NCBI GenBank assembly: GCA_028283765.1
Contig: JAPWJY010000009.1
Location: 186,001-250,000 of the forward strand
Source of the DNA: Parvibaculaceae bacterium
Lineage (GTDB): Bacteria; Pseudomonadota; Alphaproteobacteria; Parvibaculales; Parvibaculaceae
Direction: 5' to 3'
Length of the DNA stretch: 64,000 bases
Under the pieces are notes generated by a model. The model was not told where the DNA came from and searched no databases. It saw only the letters and a list, made by a program, of their open reading frames with translations. Below, in pieces: positions 1 to 9,401 of the stretch (within the stretch, counting starts at the first letter, position 1; each line of letters begins with the position of its first letter). A program made the translations under genes and the position numbers.

Positions 1-1505
1 TCGCACCAAAAGATCAGACAGCGGATGAACTGGACTCTTTTGTCAATTCATTTGCCACACGGATCGAGGCCTTCACCGAAGAGGGCGTCGCCATCAATTC
101 TCACTTCCTCGACGGCCTCGGCACCATCGAGGCCAAACGCGCCGCGATTGAAAAACTCGAATCCCTTGGCGCAGGCAAAGGCACGATCCAGTTCCGCCTG
201 CGCGACTGGGGCATATCGCGCCAGCGCTACTGGGGCTGCCCGATCCCGGTTATCCACTGCCCGGATTGTGGCGTGGTGCCGGTGCCGCGCGACCAGTTGC
301 CGGTGGAACTGCCGCAGGATGTGACTTTCGACAAGCCAGGGAACCCGCTCGACCGGCACCCGGGCTGGAAGCATGTGCCCTGCCCGGCCTGCGGCAAGCC
401 CGCGCAACGCGAAACCGATACGTTCGACACATTCGTCGATTCCTCCTGGTATTTCGCACGATTCTGCAGCCCAAAATCGGACAATCCCTTCGATCGCGCG
501 GCCGCCGACTACTGGCTGCCTGTCGATCAATATATCGGCGGCATCGAGCACGCGATCCTGCACCTGCTCTATTCGCGCTACTTCACCCGGGCGATGAAGG
601 AATGCGATCTGCTGGGCCTTGCCGAGCCCTTCGACAGCCTGTTCACCCAGGGCATGGTCACCCACGAGACCTTCAGGGACGCCGACGGGCAATGGGTTTT
701 CCCCGAGGACGTGCGCCTTGCCGATGGCAGGGCAAGCGACATCAGGACCGGCGCGCCGGTCACGGTCGGCCCTGCCGAGAAAATGTCGAAGTCGAAGAAG
801 AACGTCGTCGATCCCGCCGCGATCATCGACCAGTACGGTGCGGACACCGCGCGCTGGTTCATCCTGTCCGACTCGCCACCCGAACGCGACATCCAGTGGA
901 CCGATGCGGGCGCGGAGAGCGCCTGGCGCTTCACCAACCGCTTCTGGCGCCTGGTCGCCGAGAATGTGGAGAGCTTGCCCCCGGCAGGCACCCCCGCACC
1001 CGGAGAGGCCGGTGAACATGCGCTTCCCCTGCTCAGGGCCGCCCACAAGGCGCTGGATGCCATCACCAATGATTTCGACGCGCTGCGCTTCAACCGGGCG
1101 GTCGCGCGCATCTATGAACTGGCCAACGCCATCGCCGCCTTCAAGGCGCAGGGCGCGGAGGACAACCATGCGCTCAGGGAGGCGCTGGAGATCATGGTGC
1201 TTGCCGCCGCGCCGATGATGCCGCATCTCGCCGAGGAAGCCTGGGGACTGCTGGGACATGACATACTGGTCGTCGACACGCCCTGGCCGGTGGTAAATCC
1301 CGCCCTTCTCGTCGATGATAGCGTGACCATCGGCGTTCAGGTGAATGGCAAGCTGCGCGATACGCTGACCATTGCCCCCGACGCCGGCAAGGCGGACGTG
1401 GAAAAAGCTGCGCTTGCTCTTGAGAAGATTATCAAGGCGATCGACGGCAAACCGGTGCGCAAACTCATTGTCGTTCCCGGCAAGATCGTCAATATCGTCG
1501 TCTGA
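1..1505 (+). CDS. leuS: Leucyl-tRNA synthetase, C-terminal part (5' end outside window)
   Basis: Class I aminoacyl-tRNA synthetase that charges tRNA-Leu in the cytoplasm. The frame is open from the window edge (first full codon at 3), so the N-terminal catalytic half is missing. Visible are the [12 protein letters not shown] block typical of LeuRS, a zinc-binding-type CPAC segment, the KMSKS signature at 780-794 that positions the tRNA acceptor end, and the alpha-helical anticodon-binding domain to the TGA at 1503-1505. About 500 codons are present, roughly 60% of a normal LeuRS. lptE and holA follow closely on the same strand, a common alphaproteobacterial arrangement. Identification is secure; only the start is unseen. 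Confidence 0.97.
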   Translation, partial: APKDQTADELDSFVNSFATRIEAFTEEGVAINSHFLDGLGTIEAKRAAIEKLESLGAGKGTIQFRLRDWGISRQRYWGCPIPVIHCPDCGVVPVPRDQLPVELPQDVTFDKPGNPLDRHPGWKHVPCPACGKPAQRETDTFDTFVDSSWYFARFCSPKSDNPFDRAAADYWLPVDQYIGGIEHAILHLLYSRYFTRAMKECDLLGLAEPFDSLFTQGMVTHETFRDADGQWVFPEDVRLADGRASDIRTGAPVTVGPAEKMSKSKKNVVDPAAIIDQYGADTARWFILSDSPPERDIQWTDAGAESAWRFTNRFWRLVAENVESLPPAGTPAPGEAGEHALPLLRAAHKALDAITNDFDALRFNRAVARIYELANAIAAFKAQGAEDNHALREALEIMVLAAAPMMPHLAEEAWGLLGHDILVVDTPWPVVNPALLVDDSVTIGVQVNGKLRDTLTIAPDAGKADVEKAALALEKIIKAIDGKPVRKLIVVPGKIVNIVV

Positions 1506-1553
1506 GCCGGCACTTGGCGGCAAAAAGGCAGAACAGGGGAGCTTAAGGCAGAA

Positions 1554-2081
1554 ATGATCCACGCACTGCGCCGGATAATGCTGGCCGCGCTTCTCGTGCC
1601 CGCCGCCGGGACGGCCCTGTCGGGATGCGGCTTTCAGCCCATGTATGCCGAATCGACACAAAACGCGGCGGCGGACCGCCTCGCCGCGATTGATGTCACC
1701 GCGCCTCACTCGCCACTTGGCCGTGAAATCCAGTATGATCTGTTCAACGCCATGAACGCGCAGGGTCTTGCGCCTTCGTCGCCACTCTACCAGCTCAATA
1801 TCTCTCCCGCCTACTATGAGCAGGATGTCGCGGTGGAGCTGAACACCAATGTTTCGCGCCGGAACTATGTTCTGGTGACCCAGTTCGTGCTGGTCGATTT
1901 ACAAACCAACAAGCCGGTCTTCAGCGGCAGCAGCCGCTCCTCCTCCTCCTATAACCGCTTCGAGTCGGAATTCGCCAACCTGTCGGCAAGCGAAGGCGCG
2001 ATGAAGCGCACCTCGCAGGCCGTGGCGGACGACATCAAGACCCAGCTCGCCGTCTATTTCACCCGCGAGAACGGGAAATAA
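1554..2081 (+). CDS. lptE: LPS-assembly lipoprotein LptE
   Basis: Outer-membrane lipoprotein that plugs the LptD translocon and helps insert lipopolysaccharide. The 175-residue product begins with a basic n-region and hydrophobic stretch ending in a lipobox (LSGC, Cys near residue 24), then GFQPMY, the usual start of mature alphaproteobacterial LptE. The rest is a compact domain with a Ser-rich segment (SSRSSSSYNR) around residue 125. ATG at 1554 has AAGG about six bases upstream. It lies 48 bp after leuS and only 4 bp before holA, so the three are probably co-transcribed. Confidence 0.9.
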   Translation: MIHALRRIMLAALLVPAAGTALSGCGFQPMYAESTQNAAADRLAAIDVTAPHSPLGREIQYDLFNAMNAQGLAPSSPLYQLNISPAYYEQDVAVELNTNVSRRNYVLVTQFVLVDLQTNKPVFSGSSRSSSSYNRFESEFANLSASEGAMKRTSQAVADDIKTQLAVYFTRENGK

Positions 2082-2085
2082 CCCG

Positions 2086-3129
2086 GTGAAGATCAAGCCT
2101 GCCGACGCGGACCGTTTCGCCGGCAGGCCGGACGGTGCGGTGCGCGCGGTGCTCGTTTATGGACCCGACCGGGGGCTTGTCCGCGACCGCATCAAGCGGC
2201 TGACGAAAAGCGTGGTCGAGGACCCGACAGACCCCTTCCGCATCGCGGACATCGCGGAAGCCGACCTGCGCAAAGACCCTGCCCGGCTCGCCGATGAGGC
2301 TGCCGCCATTTCGATGCTGGACGGGCGGCGCGTGGTCCGCATCGACGATGCCGGCGATTCAGTCGCGAAGATCCTGCAAGGCTTTATCGAGGATCCGGCG
2401 GGCGATGCGCTGGTGCTGGTCGAGAGCGGCGACCTTGGGCCGCGTTCCGCCTTGCGCAAACTCTTCGAGGACGCAAAAAACGCCGCTGCGCTCGCCTGCT
2501 ATGCCGACGACGCGCAGGCACTCGACCAGATCATCCGCGAAAAGCTCACCGCCGCCGGGCTGCGTCCCGAGCCCGCCGCGCTCGATTATCTTGTCCACCA
2601 TCTGGGGTCCGACCGCGGCATCACGCTCAGCGAGCTTGAAAAGCTGGCGCTTTACATTGACCTCCCCTCGCCCGGCGAAACCCGGACTGTGGGGCTTGCC
2701 GATGTGTGCGCGGCAATTGGCGACAGCGCAGCCTCCGGGCTTGACGATCTCATCGACGCCGTCGCGGGCGGCGATGTCGGCGCGCTCGATCTTGCCTGGG
2801 CGCGGGCCCGCGCGCTCGACGCGAACGCCGTCCAGATTCTCAATATGCTGATCCGCCATTTCAGCCAGTTGCAGCTTCTGGCCGCCCATCTGGAGGGCGG
2901 CAGTCCGCCGGATGCGGCAATGAGGGCCATGCGCCCGCCCGTCCATTTCTCCCGCCAGAATGCCGTCCGCCGTCAGATGAACCTGTGGACGCGGCGCAAG
3001 GCCGACCGCGCGCTGGAACTGCTTCTGGAAGCCGACAGCCAGCTCAAGCGCACCGGCCTCCCCGACGACGCGATCTGCGGCCAGCTTTGCCTGCGTCTCG
3101 CCATGGCCGCCCAGGCGGGCAGACGGTAA
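2086..3129 (+). CDS. holA: DNA polymerase III delta subunit
   Basis: Clamp-loader subunit that opens the beta sliding clamp during replication. The 347-residue length and the N-terminal pattern (VLVYGPDRGLVRDRI, the degenerate nucleotide-fold start of delta subunits) fit HolA, as does the C-terminal helical collar region with LNMLIRHFSQLQLL. Translation starts with GTG at 2086, four bases past the lptE stop, suggesting translational coupling. It ends 11 bp before the convergent parB stop. Confidence 0.93.
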   Translation: MKIKPADADRFAGRPDGAVRAVLVYGPDRGLVRDRIKRLTKSVVEDPTDPFRIADIAEADLRKDPARLADEAAAISMLDGRRVVRIDDAGDSVAKILQGFIEDPAGDALVLVESGDLGPRSALRKLFEDAKNAAALACYADDAQALDQIIREKLTAAGLRPEPAALDYLVHHLGSDRGITLSELEKLALYIDLPSPGETRTVGLADVCAAIGDSAASGLDDLIDAVAGGDVGALDLAWARARALDANAVQILNMLIRHFSQLQLLAAHLEGGSPPDAAMRAMRPPVHFSRQNAVRRQMNLWTRRKADRALELLLEADSQLKRTGLPDDAICGQLCLRLAMAAQAGRR

Positions 3130-3139
3130 ATCGGGATAG

Positions 3140-4120
3140 TCAGCGCAAGCCCTTGCCGCGCGTCGTCAACCGGCCGGTAACCTCATCGAGCTGTTCCAGC
3201 GTCTTGTAGGCGATGCGGATATCGCCTCCCTTGCCGTCGGCCCATGTGATCTCGACGACGAGGCCGAGCTTCTCCGACACGGTGCGCTCAAGCGCGACCA
3301 GGTCCGCATCCTTCTCCGCCCGGGTCTTTCCTCCGCTGGCGGATGTCGATTTCGAGGGCGCGCTTTCCTGCTTGCGCGCCAGCGCTTCCGCCTCGCGCAC
3401 GCTGAGGCCCCGCGTCGCGATTTCCTTCGCCAGCACCTCGGCGCGGGGATGGCCGACCAGCGCCCGGGCGTGTCCGGCGCTCAGCTTGCCTTCCTGCAAC
3501 AGGCTCTGCACCGGCTCCGGCAGCCCGAGCAGGCGCAGCGTGTTGGCGACATGGCTGCGGCTCTTGCCGATCAGCCGGGAAAGCTGCTCCTGCGTATGAT
3601 TGAACTGGCGCATCAGCCGGTCATATCCCTTCGCCTCCTCGACGGCGTTGAGATCGGCGCGCTGCACGTTTTCGATGATGGCGATTTCAAGCGACTCGGT
3701 ATCGCTCAGCTCGCGGACGACGACCGGCACCTGATGAAGCTGCGCACGCTGGGCCGCCCGCCAGCGCCGTTCGCCCGCCACGATTTCATAGGCATTCTTG
3801 TTGCCCTTCACCGGGCGGACAAGGATCGGCTGGAGAATGCCGCGCTCGCGGATCGAGGCGGCGAGATCGGCCAGATCCTCCTCGCGGAACAGATGGCGCG
3901 GCTGGTAGGGATTGGGCCTCAGGAACTCGATCGGCACCTCGCGCATGGAGCGGATCAATTCGGCGGCTTCCGCATCCACCGGCTCGATGTCGGGCTTTAC
4001 GGCTGCTTCCTTGCCTGCCGCATTGCTCGCGGCCGGATTGCGGATGCGATAGACCGGCTCCTCGCCGATCAGCGCTGCAAGCCCCCGTCCCAACCGGCGT
4101 GGTGTTTTCTCCTCGGCCAT
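3140..4120 (-). CDS. parB: Chromosome partitioning protein ParB
   Basis: CTP-dependent DNA clamp that loads at parS and organises the origin region for segregation by ParA. The 326-residue protein has the N-terminal LGRGLAALIGE motif that contacts ParA, the ParB/Srx box with GERRWRAAQ near residue 115, a helix-turn-helix parS-binding domain (SHVANTLRLLGLP), a charged linker and a C-terminal dimerisation domain. It lies 30 bp downstream of parA in a par operon. Three perfect parS sites are found 1.5-3.5 kb away (5613, 7600, 7648). Confidence 0.97.
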   Translation of the reverse strand: MAEEKTPRRLGRGLAALIGEEPVYRIRNPAASNAAGKEAAVKPDIEPVDAEAAELIRSMREVPIEFLRPNPYQPRHLFREEDLADLAASIRERGILQPILVRPVKGNKNAYEIVAGERRWRAAQRAQLHQVPVVVRELSDTESLEIAIIENVQRADLNAVEEAKGYDRLMRQFNHTQEQLSRLIGKSRSHVANTLRLLGLPEPVQSLLQEGKLSAGHARALVGHPRAEVLAKEIATRGLSVREAEALARKQESAPSKSTSASGGKTRAEKDADLVALERTVSEKLGLVVEITWADGKGGDIRIAYKTLEQLDEVTGRLTTRGKGLR

Positions 4121-4150
4121 TTCAGCGCCTCAACCTGTCGCCCGGCGCAG

Positions 4151-5038
4151 TCATGCCGCGTCGCGCCTGATGTCTTTTTCGCGCCGCAGAAGCTCCGCGG
4201 CCAGTTCCATATAGGCGCGGCTGCCCGCGCATTTGTGATCGTAAATGATCGCCGGAAGCCCGTAGGACGGCGCTTCCGAGATGCGCACATTGCGCGGAAT
4301 GACGGTCTTGTAGACCTTCTCGCCCAGAAAGGCCCGCACATCGGCCTCCACCTGCGTCGAGAGCCGGTTGCGCGGATCATACATGGTCAGCACCACGCCC
4401 TGGATTTCAAGATCTGGATTGAGCGTTGCCTTGACCCGCTCGACGGTGCGCAGAAGCTGGCTCAACCCCTCAAGCGGAAAAAATTCGCATTGCAGCGGCA
4501 CCAGAATGCCGTTCGCCGCCGTCATGGCGTTCAGCGTCAGCAGATTGAGCGAAGGCGGGCAATCGATCAGAACATATGTATACGGACGAGTTTCACGGCC
4601 CTCCCGGTCCGGCCCGGCCTCACGGGCCGCTCCATGATCCGGCAGGCCCTCGAACGCCTCGACCAGCCGGTGGCTGCGGTGCTCGGCATCGGCCAGCTCA
4701 AGCTCGGCCCCCAGCAGGTCCATGGTCGAGGGCACGAGATCGAGCCCCGGCACCTTGGTCGCGACGATCGCCTCGGCGAAACCGACATCGCCGACCAGTA
4801 CCTCATAGCTCGAATGGACGCGATCCTCGGCATAGACGCCAAGCCCGGTCGAGGCGTTGCCTTGCGGGTCGAGATCGATCAGGAGCACGTTCTCGCCGAC
4901 AGCGGCAAGCGCCGTACCCAGATTGATCGCGGTCGTGGTCTTGCCGACCCCGCCCTTCTGGTTCGCAAGCGCAATGATGCGCGGGCGGGCAGACCGGTCC
5001 GCCTTTTCCGTCGAGACATGGGGTTCAGCTAAGCTCAC
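4151..5038 (-). CDS. parA: Chromosome partitioning ATPase ParA
   Basis: Walker-type ATPase (Soj/ParA) that forms a nucleoid-bound gradient pulling ParB-parS complexes apart. The deviant Walker A motif KGGVGKT is at residues 28-34 from the chosen start, followed by DLDPQGNAS and the DCPPSL Walker B region. The start is not obvious: TTG at 5044 would have its purine run only two bases away, whereas GTG at 5038 has AAGGG about eight bases upstream, so GTG is preferred. The gene start overlaps the rsmG stop (5025-5027), linking mnmG-rsmG-parA-parB into one minus-strand transcript. Confidence 0.96.
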   Translation of the reverse strand: MSLAEPHVSTEKADRSARPRIIALANQKGGVGKTTTAINLGTALAAVGENVLLIDLDPQGNASTGLGVYAEDRVHSSYEVLVGDVGFAEAIVATKVPGLDLVPSTMDLLGAELELADAEHRSHRLVEAFEGLPDHGAAREAGPDREGRETRPYTYVLIDCPPSLNLLTLNAMTAANGILVPLQCEFFPLEGLSQLLRTVERVKATLNPDLEIQGVVLTMYDPRNRLSTQVEADVRAFLGEKVYKTVIPRNVRISEAPSYGLPAIIYDHKCAGSRAYMELAAELLRREKDIRRDAA

Positions 5039-5675
5039 GGCCAAGGCCCTTAACGGTCAGAATTATCCCGGACGGGTCGCTAAGGCTTTGAGCCTCAACG
5101 CTTTTCAGTGTCCAATATTTGCGCGCCCGGGTCAATTCAACTCCGGCCCCCTCCCCCTTCATGAAGAGGCCCGTGGTCTGAGGGCCAAAGAGCGGAAAAC
5201 TCCATTCCAGAAGCTGTTCAAGCGGGGCAAGCGCCCGGGCCGTCACCACATCGGCGGGCCCGCCGGTGAAATGGCCCGTGAAAGCCTCTATGCGTTCGGC
5301 ATGCACCGTCACCGGCGACCCCGTCAGCCGGGCAGCCTCGCGCAGGAAGGCGCATTTGCGTTGGTCGCTTTCGACCAGATGAACCATGACGCCAGACCGG
5401 TCGCGAAGCGCGATGGCGAGCACGATGCCGGGAAAACCGCCGCCCGAGCCGAGATCGACCACTATCTTCGCATCATCGGGGATCATGGGCACAAGCTGCC
5501 AGCTGTCGAGCACATGGCGGTGCCAGATGTCATCCAGGCTGGAGCGGGCAACGAGATTGATGGAGTTCTGCCATTTCAGCAGGAGAGCAACGAAAGTTTC
5601 CAGGCGGGCCGTTGTTTCACGTGAAACATCCATACGGGTGGCAAACTCCGCCGCCGTCCGCACCGGCCTTGTCAT
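5025..5675 (-). CDS. rsmG: 16S rRNA (guanine527-N7)-methyltransferase RsmG (GidB)
   Basis: SAM-dependent methyltransferase modifying G527 of 16S rRNA. The product is 216 residues, normal for the family. It has the SAM-binding signature VVDLGSGGGFPGI about one third in and downstream VTARALAPL, typical of RsmG. The ATG at 5673-5675 overlaps the mnmG stop as ATGA, which argues against the 49-codon longer open frame. A perfect parS site (5613-5628) lies inside the coding region and is read as the residues VSRET. Confidence 0.95.
   Translation of the reverse strand: MTRPVRTAAEFATRMDVSRETTARLETFVALLLKWQNSINLVARSSLDDIWHRHVLDSWQLVPMIPDDAKIVVDLGSGGGFPGIVLAIALRDRSGVMVHLVESDQRKCAFLREAARLTGSPVTVHAERIEAFTGHFTGGPADVVTARALAPLEQLLEWSFPLFGPQTTGLFMKGEGAGVELTRARKYWTLKSVEAQSLSDPSGIILTVKGLGRELS
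5613..5628. promoter_or_regulatory. parS centromere site 1 (inside rsmG)
   Basis: Perfect 16-bp palindrome TGTTTCACGTGAAACA, the canonical chromosomal ParB loading sequence, located in the rsmG coding region about 1.5 kb from parB. Confidence 0.97.
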
Positions 5676-7552
5676 CAGGCGCTCGCCCTGCTGGCGGCAT
5701 GGCGATGCGCGCCGCTCTTGATATGAACAAGCAGCGCCGTCACGGCGGCAGGCGTGACGCCATTGATCCGGGCCGCCTGCCCGAGCGTCGCCGGGCGCGC
5801 CTGCGTCAGTTTCTGGCGGCATTCGATGGAAAGCCCCCCGATTCGGGCATAATCCAGATCATCGGGAATCCGGATGCTTTCGTCGCGGCGGAAGGCCCGG
5901 ATATCCGCCTCCTGCCGGTCGATATAGCCGGAATAAAGGGCGTCCGCCTCGATCTGCTCGCGGATTTCAGGGGCGAGCGCGCCGAAGGCGGGCCAGATTT
6001 CGGCCAATGTCTCACTGGAAATATCGGGATAGGCCAGCAGGTCCGTGAGGCTGCGGGCGACGCCATCCTGATTGATCTTGAGGCCAAGCCTTGCAAGCTC
6101 GTTCGGCGTCATCCGCGCCGAGCGGGCAAGAACCCTCGCCTGCTCCAGCGTTTCAAGCTTTGCGGCGAACCGCTCCGTCCGGGCGTCGCCGACAAGCCCG
6201 ATGTCCCGCCCGCGCAAGGTCAGGCGCTGATCGGCATTGTCAGCGCGCAGCGTCAGCCGATATTCGGCGCGCGAGGTGAACATGCGATAGGGCTCGGTGA
6301 CGCCCCGGGTCACCAGATCGTCGATCATGACGCCGATATAGGCTTCGGCCCGGGTAAGGATGAAAGGTTCGGCCCCCGCCGCCGCCAGAGCGGCATTGGC
6401 GCCCGCGACGAGCCCTTGCGCCGCCGCCTCCTCATAGCCGGTGGTGCCGTTGATCTGGCCCGCCAGATAAAGGCCCTTCAGCCGCTTGGCCTCCATCGTC
6501 GGCAGCAGTTCGCGCGGATCGATATAGTCATATTCGATGGCATAGCCGTGGCGCTTCACCCTCACCTGCTCAAGGCCGGGGATGGTGCGCAGAAAGGCTT
6601 CCTGTATTTCTTCCGGCAGGGCCGTCGAAATGCCGTTGGGATAGATCGTATCGTCGTCGAGCCCTTCCGGCTCCAGAAAGATCTGGTGGCCGTCGCGGTC
6701 GCCGAAGCGCACCACCTTGTCCTCGATCGAGGGGCAATAGCGCGGGCCCACGCCCTCGATCAACCCGGCATAGACCGGCGAAAACCTGAGATTATCCCGG
6801 ATGATCCGGTGGGTTTCCATCGTGGTCCGGGTGATATGGCAGACGACCTGAGGGGTCGTGATCGCTCCGGTCATGAAGGAAAAGGGCACCGGAGGCTCGT
6901 CGCCCGGCTGCTCTTCAAGCTGCGCCCAGTCGATGGAATGGGCGTCGAGCCGGGCCGGGGTCCCGGTCTTGAGCCGCCCCATCTGGAAGCCGGCCGCATA
7001 AAGCTGATCGGAAATGCCAAGCGCAGGCGCTTCACCAACCCGCCCCGCCGGGATGCGCTTGAGGCCCAGATGGATCATGCCGCGCAGGAAAGTGCCGGTG
7101 GTGAGCACGATGCGCGCGGCATGAAAGCTGCGCCCGTCCTCGGTCCGTACGCCTTCCAAGCGGTCGCCGTCCAAAAGAAAGGCGTTCACCGCCCCTTCCA
7201 CGATGGTGAGATTGGCCTGGGCTTCGATGGCGGCCTGCATCGCTTGGCGATAGAGCTTTCGGTCGGCTTGCGCCCGCGGCCCCCGGACGGCGGGGCCCTT
7301 GCGGCGGTTGAGCAGGCGGAACTGGATGCCTGCCGCATCCGCGACCCGGCCCATCAGCCCGTCGAGCGCATCGATTTCACGCACCAGATGGCCCTTGCCG
7401 AGCCCGCCAATGGCCGGATTGCAGGACATTTCACCGATGGTCGCGAATTTATGGGTGATCAGCGCTGTGCGCGCGCCAAGGCGCGCCGATGCCGCGGCGG
7501 CTTCCGCGCCCGCATGGCCTCCCCCGATCACGATGACGTCAAAGCGTTCCAT
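5675..7552 (-). CDS. mnmG: tRNA uridine 5-carboxymethylaminomethyl modification enzyme MnmG (GidA)
   Basis: FAD- and NADH-dependent partner of MnmE that installs cmnm5 at wobble U34 of certain tRNAs. The 625-residue length is standard. The N-terminal dinucleotide motif [11 protein letters not shown] is at residues 9-19, followed by [14 protein letters not shown] (family signature around residue 45) and the later [12 protein letters not shown] and [16 protein letters not shown] blocks. The stop overlaps the rsmG start. Upstream is a 110-bp gap to mnmE containing two parS sites. Confidence 0.98.
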   Translation of the reverse strand: MERFDVIVIGGGHAGAEAAAASARLGARTALITHKFATIGEMSCNPAIGGLGKGHLVREIDALDGLMGRVADAAGIQFRLLNRRKGPAVRGPRAQADRKLYRQAMQAAIEAQANLTIVEGAVNAFLLDGDRLEGVRTEDGRSFHAARIVLTTGTFLRGMIHLGLKRIPAGRVGEAPALGISDQLYAAGFQMGRLKTGTPARLDAHSIDWAQLEEQPGDEPPVPFSFMTGAITTPQVVCHITRTTMETHRIIRDNLRFSPVYAGLIEGVGPRYCPSIEDKVVRFGDRDGHQIFLEPEGLDDDTIYPNGISTALPEEIQEAFLRTIPGLEQVRVKRHGYAIEYDYIDPRELLPTMEAKRLKGLYLAGQINGTTGYEEAAAQGLVAGANAALAAAGAEPFILTRAEAYIGVMIDDLVTRGVTEPYRMFTSRAEYRLTLRADNADQRLTLRGRDIGLVGDARTERFAAKLETLEQARVLARSARMTPNELARLGLKINQDGVARSLTDLLAYPDISSETLAEIWPAFGALAPEIREQIEADALYSGYIDRQEADIRAFRRDESIRIPDDLDYARIGGLSIECRQKLTQARPATLGQAARINGVTPAAVTALLVHIKSGAHRHAASRASA

Positions 7553-7599
7553 GGGATGATGATGTACGCGCGCGCCGGAAAAGGGTCAACGGGGACGAA

Positions 7600-7615
7600 T
7601 GTTTCACGTGAAACA
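7600..7615. promoter_or_regulatory. parS centromere site 2 (mnmG-mnmE gap)
   Basis: Perfect 16-bp TGTTTCACGTGAAACA in the intergenic space upstream of mnmG. Confidence 0.97.
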
Positions 7616-7641
7616 GGAAGGCGTCGCACCCATCCCTGTCA

Positions 7642-7669
7642 AAGTGATGTTTCACGTGAAACATCACTT
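7642..7669. promoter_or_regulatory. parS centromere site 3 within a 28-bp perfect palindrome
   Basis: The 16-bp parS core is at 7648-7663. The flanks (AAGTGA on the left, TCACTT on the right) extend the symmetry to 28 bp without a mismatch. The right flank overlaps the last sense codon and the TGA of mnmE (7664-7666), so the extension may partly reflect coding constraint or a double role as an mnmE terminator hairpin. Confidence 0.95.
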
Positions 7670-8989
7670 CCCGATGCAGAAATCCCGGAACACCACATCG
7701 AGCAAATCTTCCACGTCGATGCGCCCGGTCAAGCGCCCCAGCGCCCGTGCCGACAGACGCAGATCCTCGGCCACCAGTTCCAGATCGAGGCCCCGGCGGG
7801 CCGCCATGCCCGCCCGGCTCAGCGCCTCCATGCAAAGGGTAACGCCTTCGCGGTGCCGGGCCCGGGTCAGGAGCGGTTGATCGGAAAGATGCGCCAATTC
7901 AGCCACCCGGGCTTCGAGCGCCGCGATCAGCCCATCGAGCCCCTCCCCGGTCACGACCGACACCGCCAGAACATCCCCCGCCGGAGCAGTCCCGCCACGA
8001 TCGATCTTGTTGAGCACCTTGAGGTCGCCCTCCACGGCGTCCGCAAAACCGCCCAGAATGGACCCATCCGGCTCGATGGCAGCCAGCCGGATCGCAAGGT
8101 CAGCCGCCTTCGCCCGGGCCTTCGCCCGGCGCACGCCTTCCTGTTCGATGGCACTTTCGCTGTCGCGCAGACCCGCCGTGTCCACCAGCGTCACCGGCAC
8201 ACCCGCCATGTCGAGGCGTACCTCGATCAGGTCGCGGGTCGTTCCCGCCTCCGCCGAGACAATGGCGACCTCGCGCGCGGCGAGTCTGTTGACGAGGCTG
8301 GACTTGCCTGCATTGGGCGGCCCGACCACGGCGATCTCGATGCCATTACGCAAGCGCTCGCCACGCCCGCCGTCATCGAGATGGCGCTGAAGCTCATCCC
8401 GCAATTCATCGATTCCGGGCAGAACCCGCCCCGCCGGGTCTTCGCCTTCCACATCTTCCGAAAAGTCGATTTCCGCTTCGAGATAGGCCAGCAGCCGGAT
8501 CAACCGCCCGCGCCAGTCTTCATAAAGAGCGCCAAGGGCACCCTCCATCTGGCGCAGGGCCTGCCGCCGCTGGACCGTGGTTTCCGCATCGATGAGGTCG
8601 GCAAGGCCCTCAACCTCCGTCAGGTCGAGCTTGCCATTGAGGAAAGCCCGGCGGGTAAATTCTCCGGCTTCCGCCATGCGAAGCCCTTCGATTCGGCCAA
8701 GCGCGTCGAGCAGGCCCGACGCCACGGCCCGCCCGCCATGGATATGGAATTCAACGACATCCTCGCCGGTGAAGCTCGCAGGCCCCGGAAACCAGAGCGC
8801 CAGCCCGTCATCGATGGACTCCCGGGTCAGGGGATCGGCAAACCGGCGGCGCGCGGCCAGCCGTGGCTCCGGCAGGCTGCGGCCCGTCAGAAGAACAAGC
8901 GCTTCGCCCGCCTGCGGACCTGAAATCCTTATGATGGCGACGCCCGCCCGGCCCGCGCCCGACGCCAGCGCATAGATCGTTTCGCTCAC
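7664..8989 (-). CDS. mnmE: tRNA modification GTPase MnmE (TrmE)
   Basis: GTPase that works with MnmG in wobble-uridine modification. The 441-residue protein opens with SETIYALASGAGRAGVAIIR, the conserved folate-binding N-terminal domain. It has a G domain with Walker A GPPNAGKS, a TTRD switch motif and NKID, and ends in the diagnostic CIGK. The start is taken as GTG at 8987-8989 because homology begins there; no strong ribosome-binding site is seen. The stop codon sits inside the extended parS palindrome. Confidence 0.96.
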   Translation of the reverse strand: MSETIYALASGAGRAGVAIIRISGPQAGEALVLLTGRSLPEPRLAARRRFADPLTRESIDDGLALWFPGPASFTGEDVVEFHIHGGRAVASGLLDALGRIEGLRMAEAGEFTRRAFLNGKLDLTEVEGLADLIDAETTVQRRQALRQMEGALGALYEDWRGRLIRLLAYLEAEIDFSEDVEGEDPAGRVLPGIDELRDELQRHLDDGGRGERLRNGIEIAVVGPPNAGKSSLVNRLAAREVAIVSAEAGTTRDLIEVRLDMAGVPVTLVDTAGLRDSESAIEQEGVRRAKARAKAADLAIRLAAIEPDGSILGGFADAVEGDLKVLNKIDRGGTAPAGDVLAVSVVTGEGLDGLIAALEARVAELAHLSDQPLLTRARHREGVTLCMEALSRAGMAARRGLDLELVAEDLRLSARALGRLTGRIDVEDLLDVVFRDFCIGK

Positions 8990-9014
8990 GGCAAAACCCG
9001 GCCCGGCATGAAAC

Positions 9015-9305
9015 TCACTTGGGGTCCTTCTTCGCCCCTGTGGCCGTGGAGGCATGTCCTTCCTTGCCCTGCCCCATGGCATTGCGCGCCATGCTCCACA
9101 TCAGCTCGTTGAATTTTTCCAGCCCCTGCGTCCCCATCGGCATCACCGCCCTGGCGATGGTGTCCGGGTCGATGTAGGAGAAATTCTGGGCAACCTGCTT
9201 TTCAAACTGCGCCATCAACCGCTCCTGCATGGGCTTCACATCGGGCAGGCCCATCAGGGTGCGCGCCTCCTCCGCCGTCATATCGACATCGACCTTCACT
9301 TTCAT
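9015..9305 (-). CDS. Small conserved alphaproteobacterial protein (DUF6489-like)
   Basis: 96-residue soluble protein starting [15 protein letters not shown], followed by [15 protein letters not shown] and an amphipathic C-terminal half rich in Met and Gln. The pattern resembles the short DUF6489-type proteins often found next to mnmE in alphaproteobacteria; I give that family name from memory. No catalytic motif is visible and the function is unknown. The ATG at 9303-9305 begins the conserved region. The gene lies 25 bp upstream of mnmE on the same strand, so the two are likely co-transcribed. Confidence 0.75.
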   Translation of the reverse strand: MKVKVDVDMTAEEARTLMGLPDVKPMQERLMAQFEKQVAQNFSYIDPDTIARAVMPMGTQGLEKFNELMWSMARNAMGQGKEGHASTATGAKKDPK

Positions 9306-9401
9306 GGGCGGAAAAGCTCCTTTGCTGCGGCACCGGGACGAGACTTTATATATAACCGACCGGGACAGGACACGCTTCAAGTGAACCCGCGCGAGGGCCT
9401 T

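Noticed and set aside
48-1709. Long minus-strand open frame opposite leuS
   Set aside because: Shadow of leuS codon bias; it covers the KMSKS region on the other strand and starts inside lptE.
5612-8923. Very long open frame on the plus strand opposite rsmG, mnmG and mnmE
   Set aside because: It runs antisense to three strongly conserved genes and its translation has no recognisable domain; long antisense frames are normal in high-GC DNA.
9345-9360. TATATATAACC stretch upstream of the DUF6489-like gene resembling the GntR operators
   Set aside because: It shares only the AT core; the conserved TATATG-TATAACA pattern is not matched.
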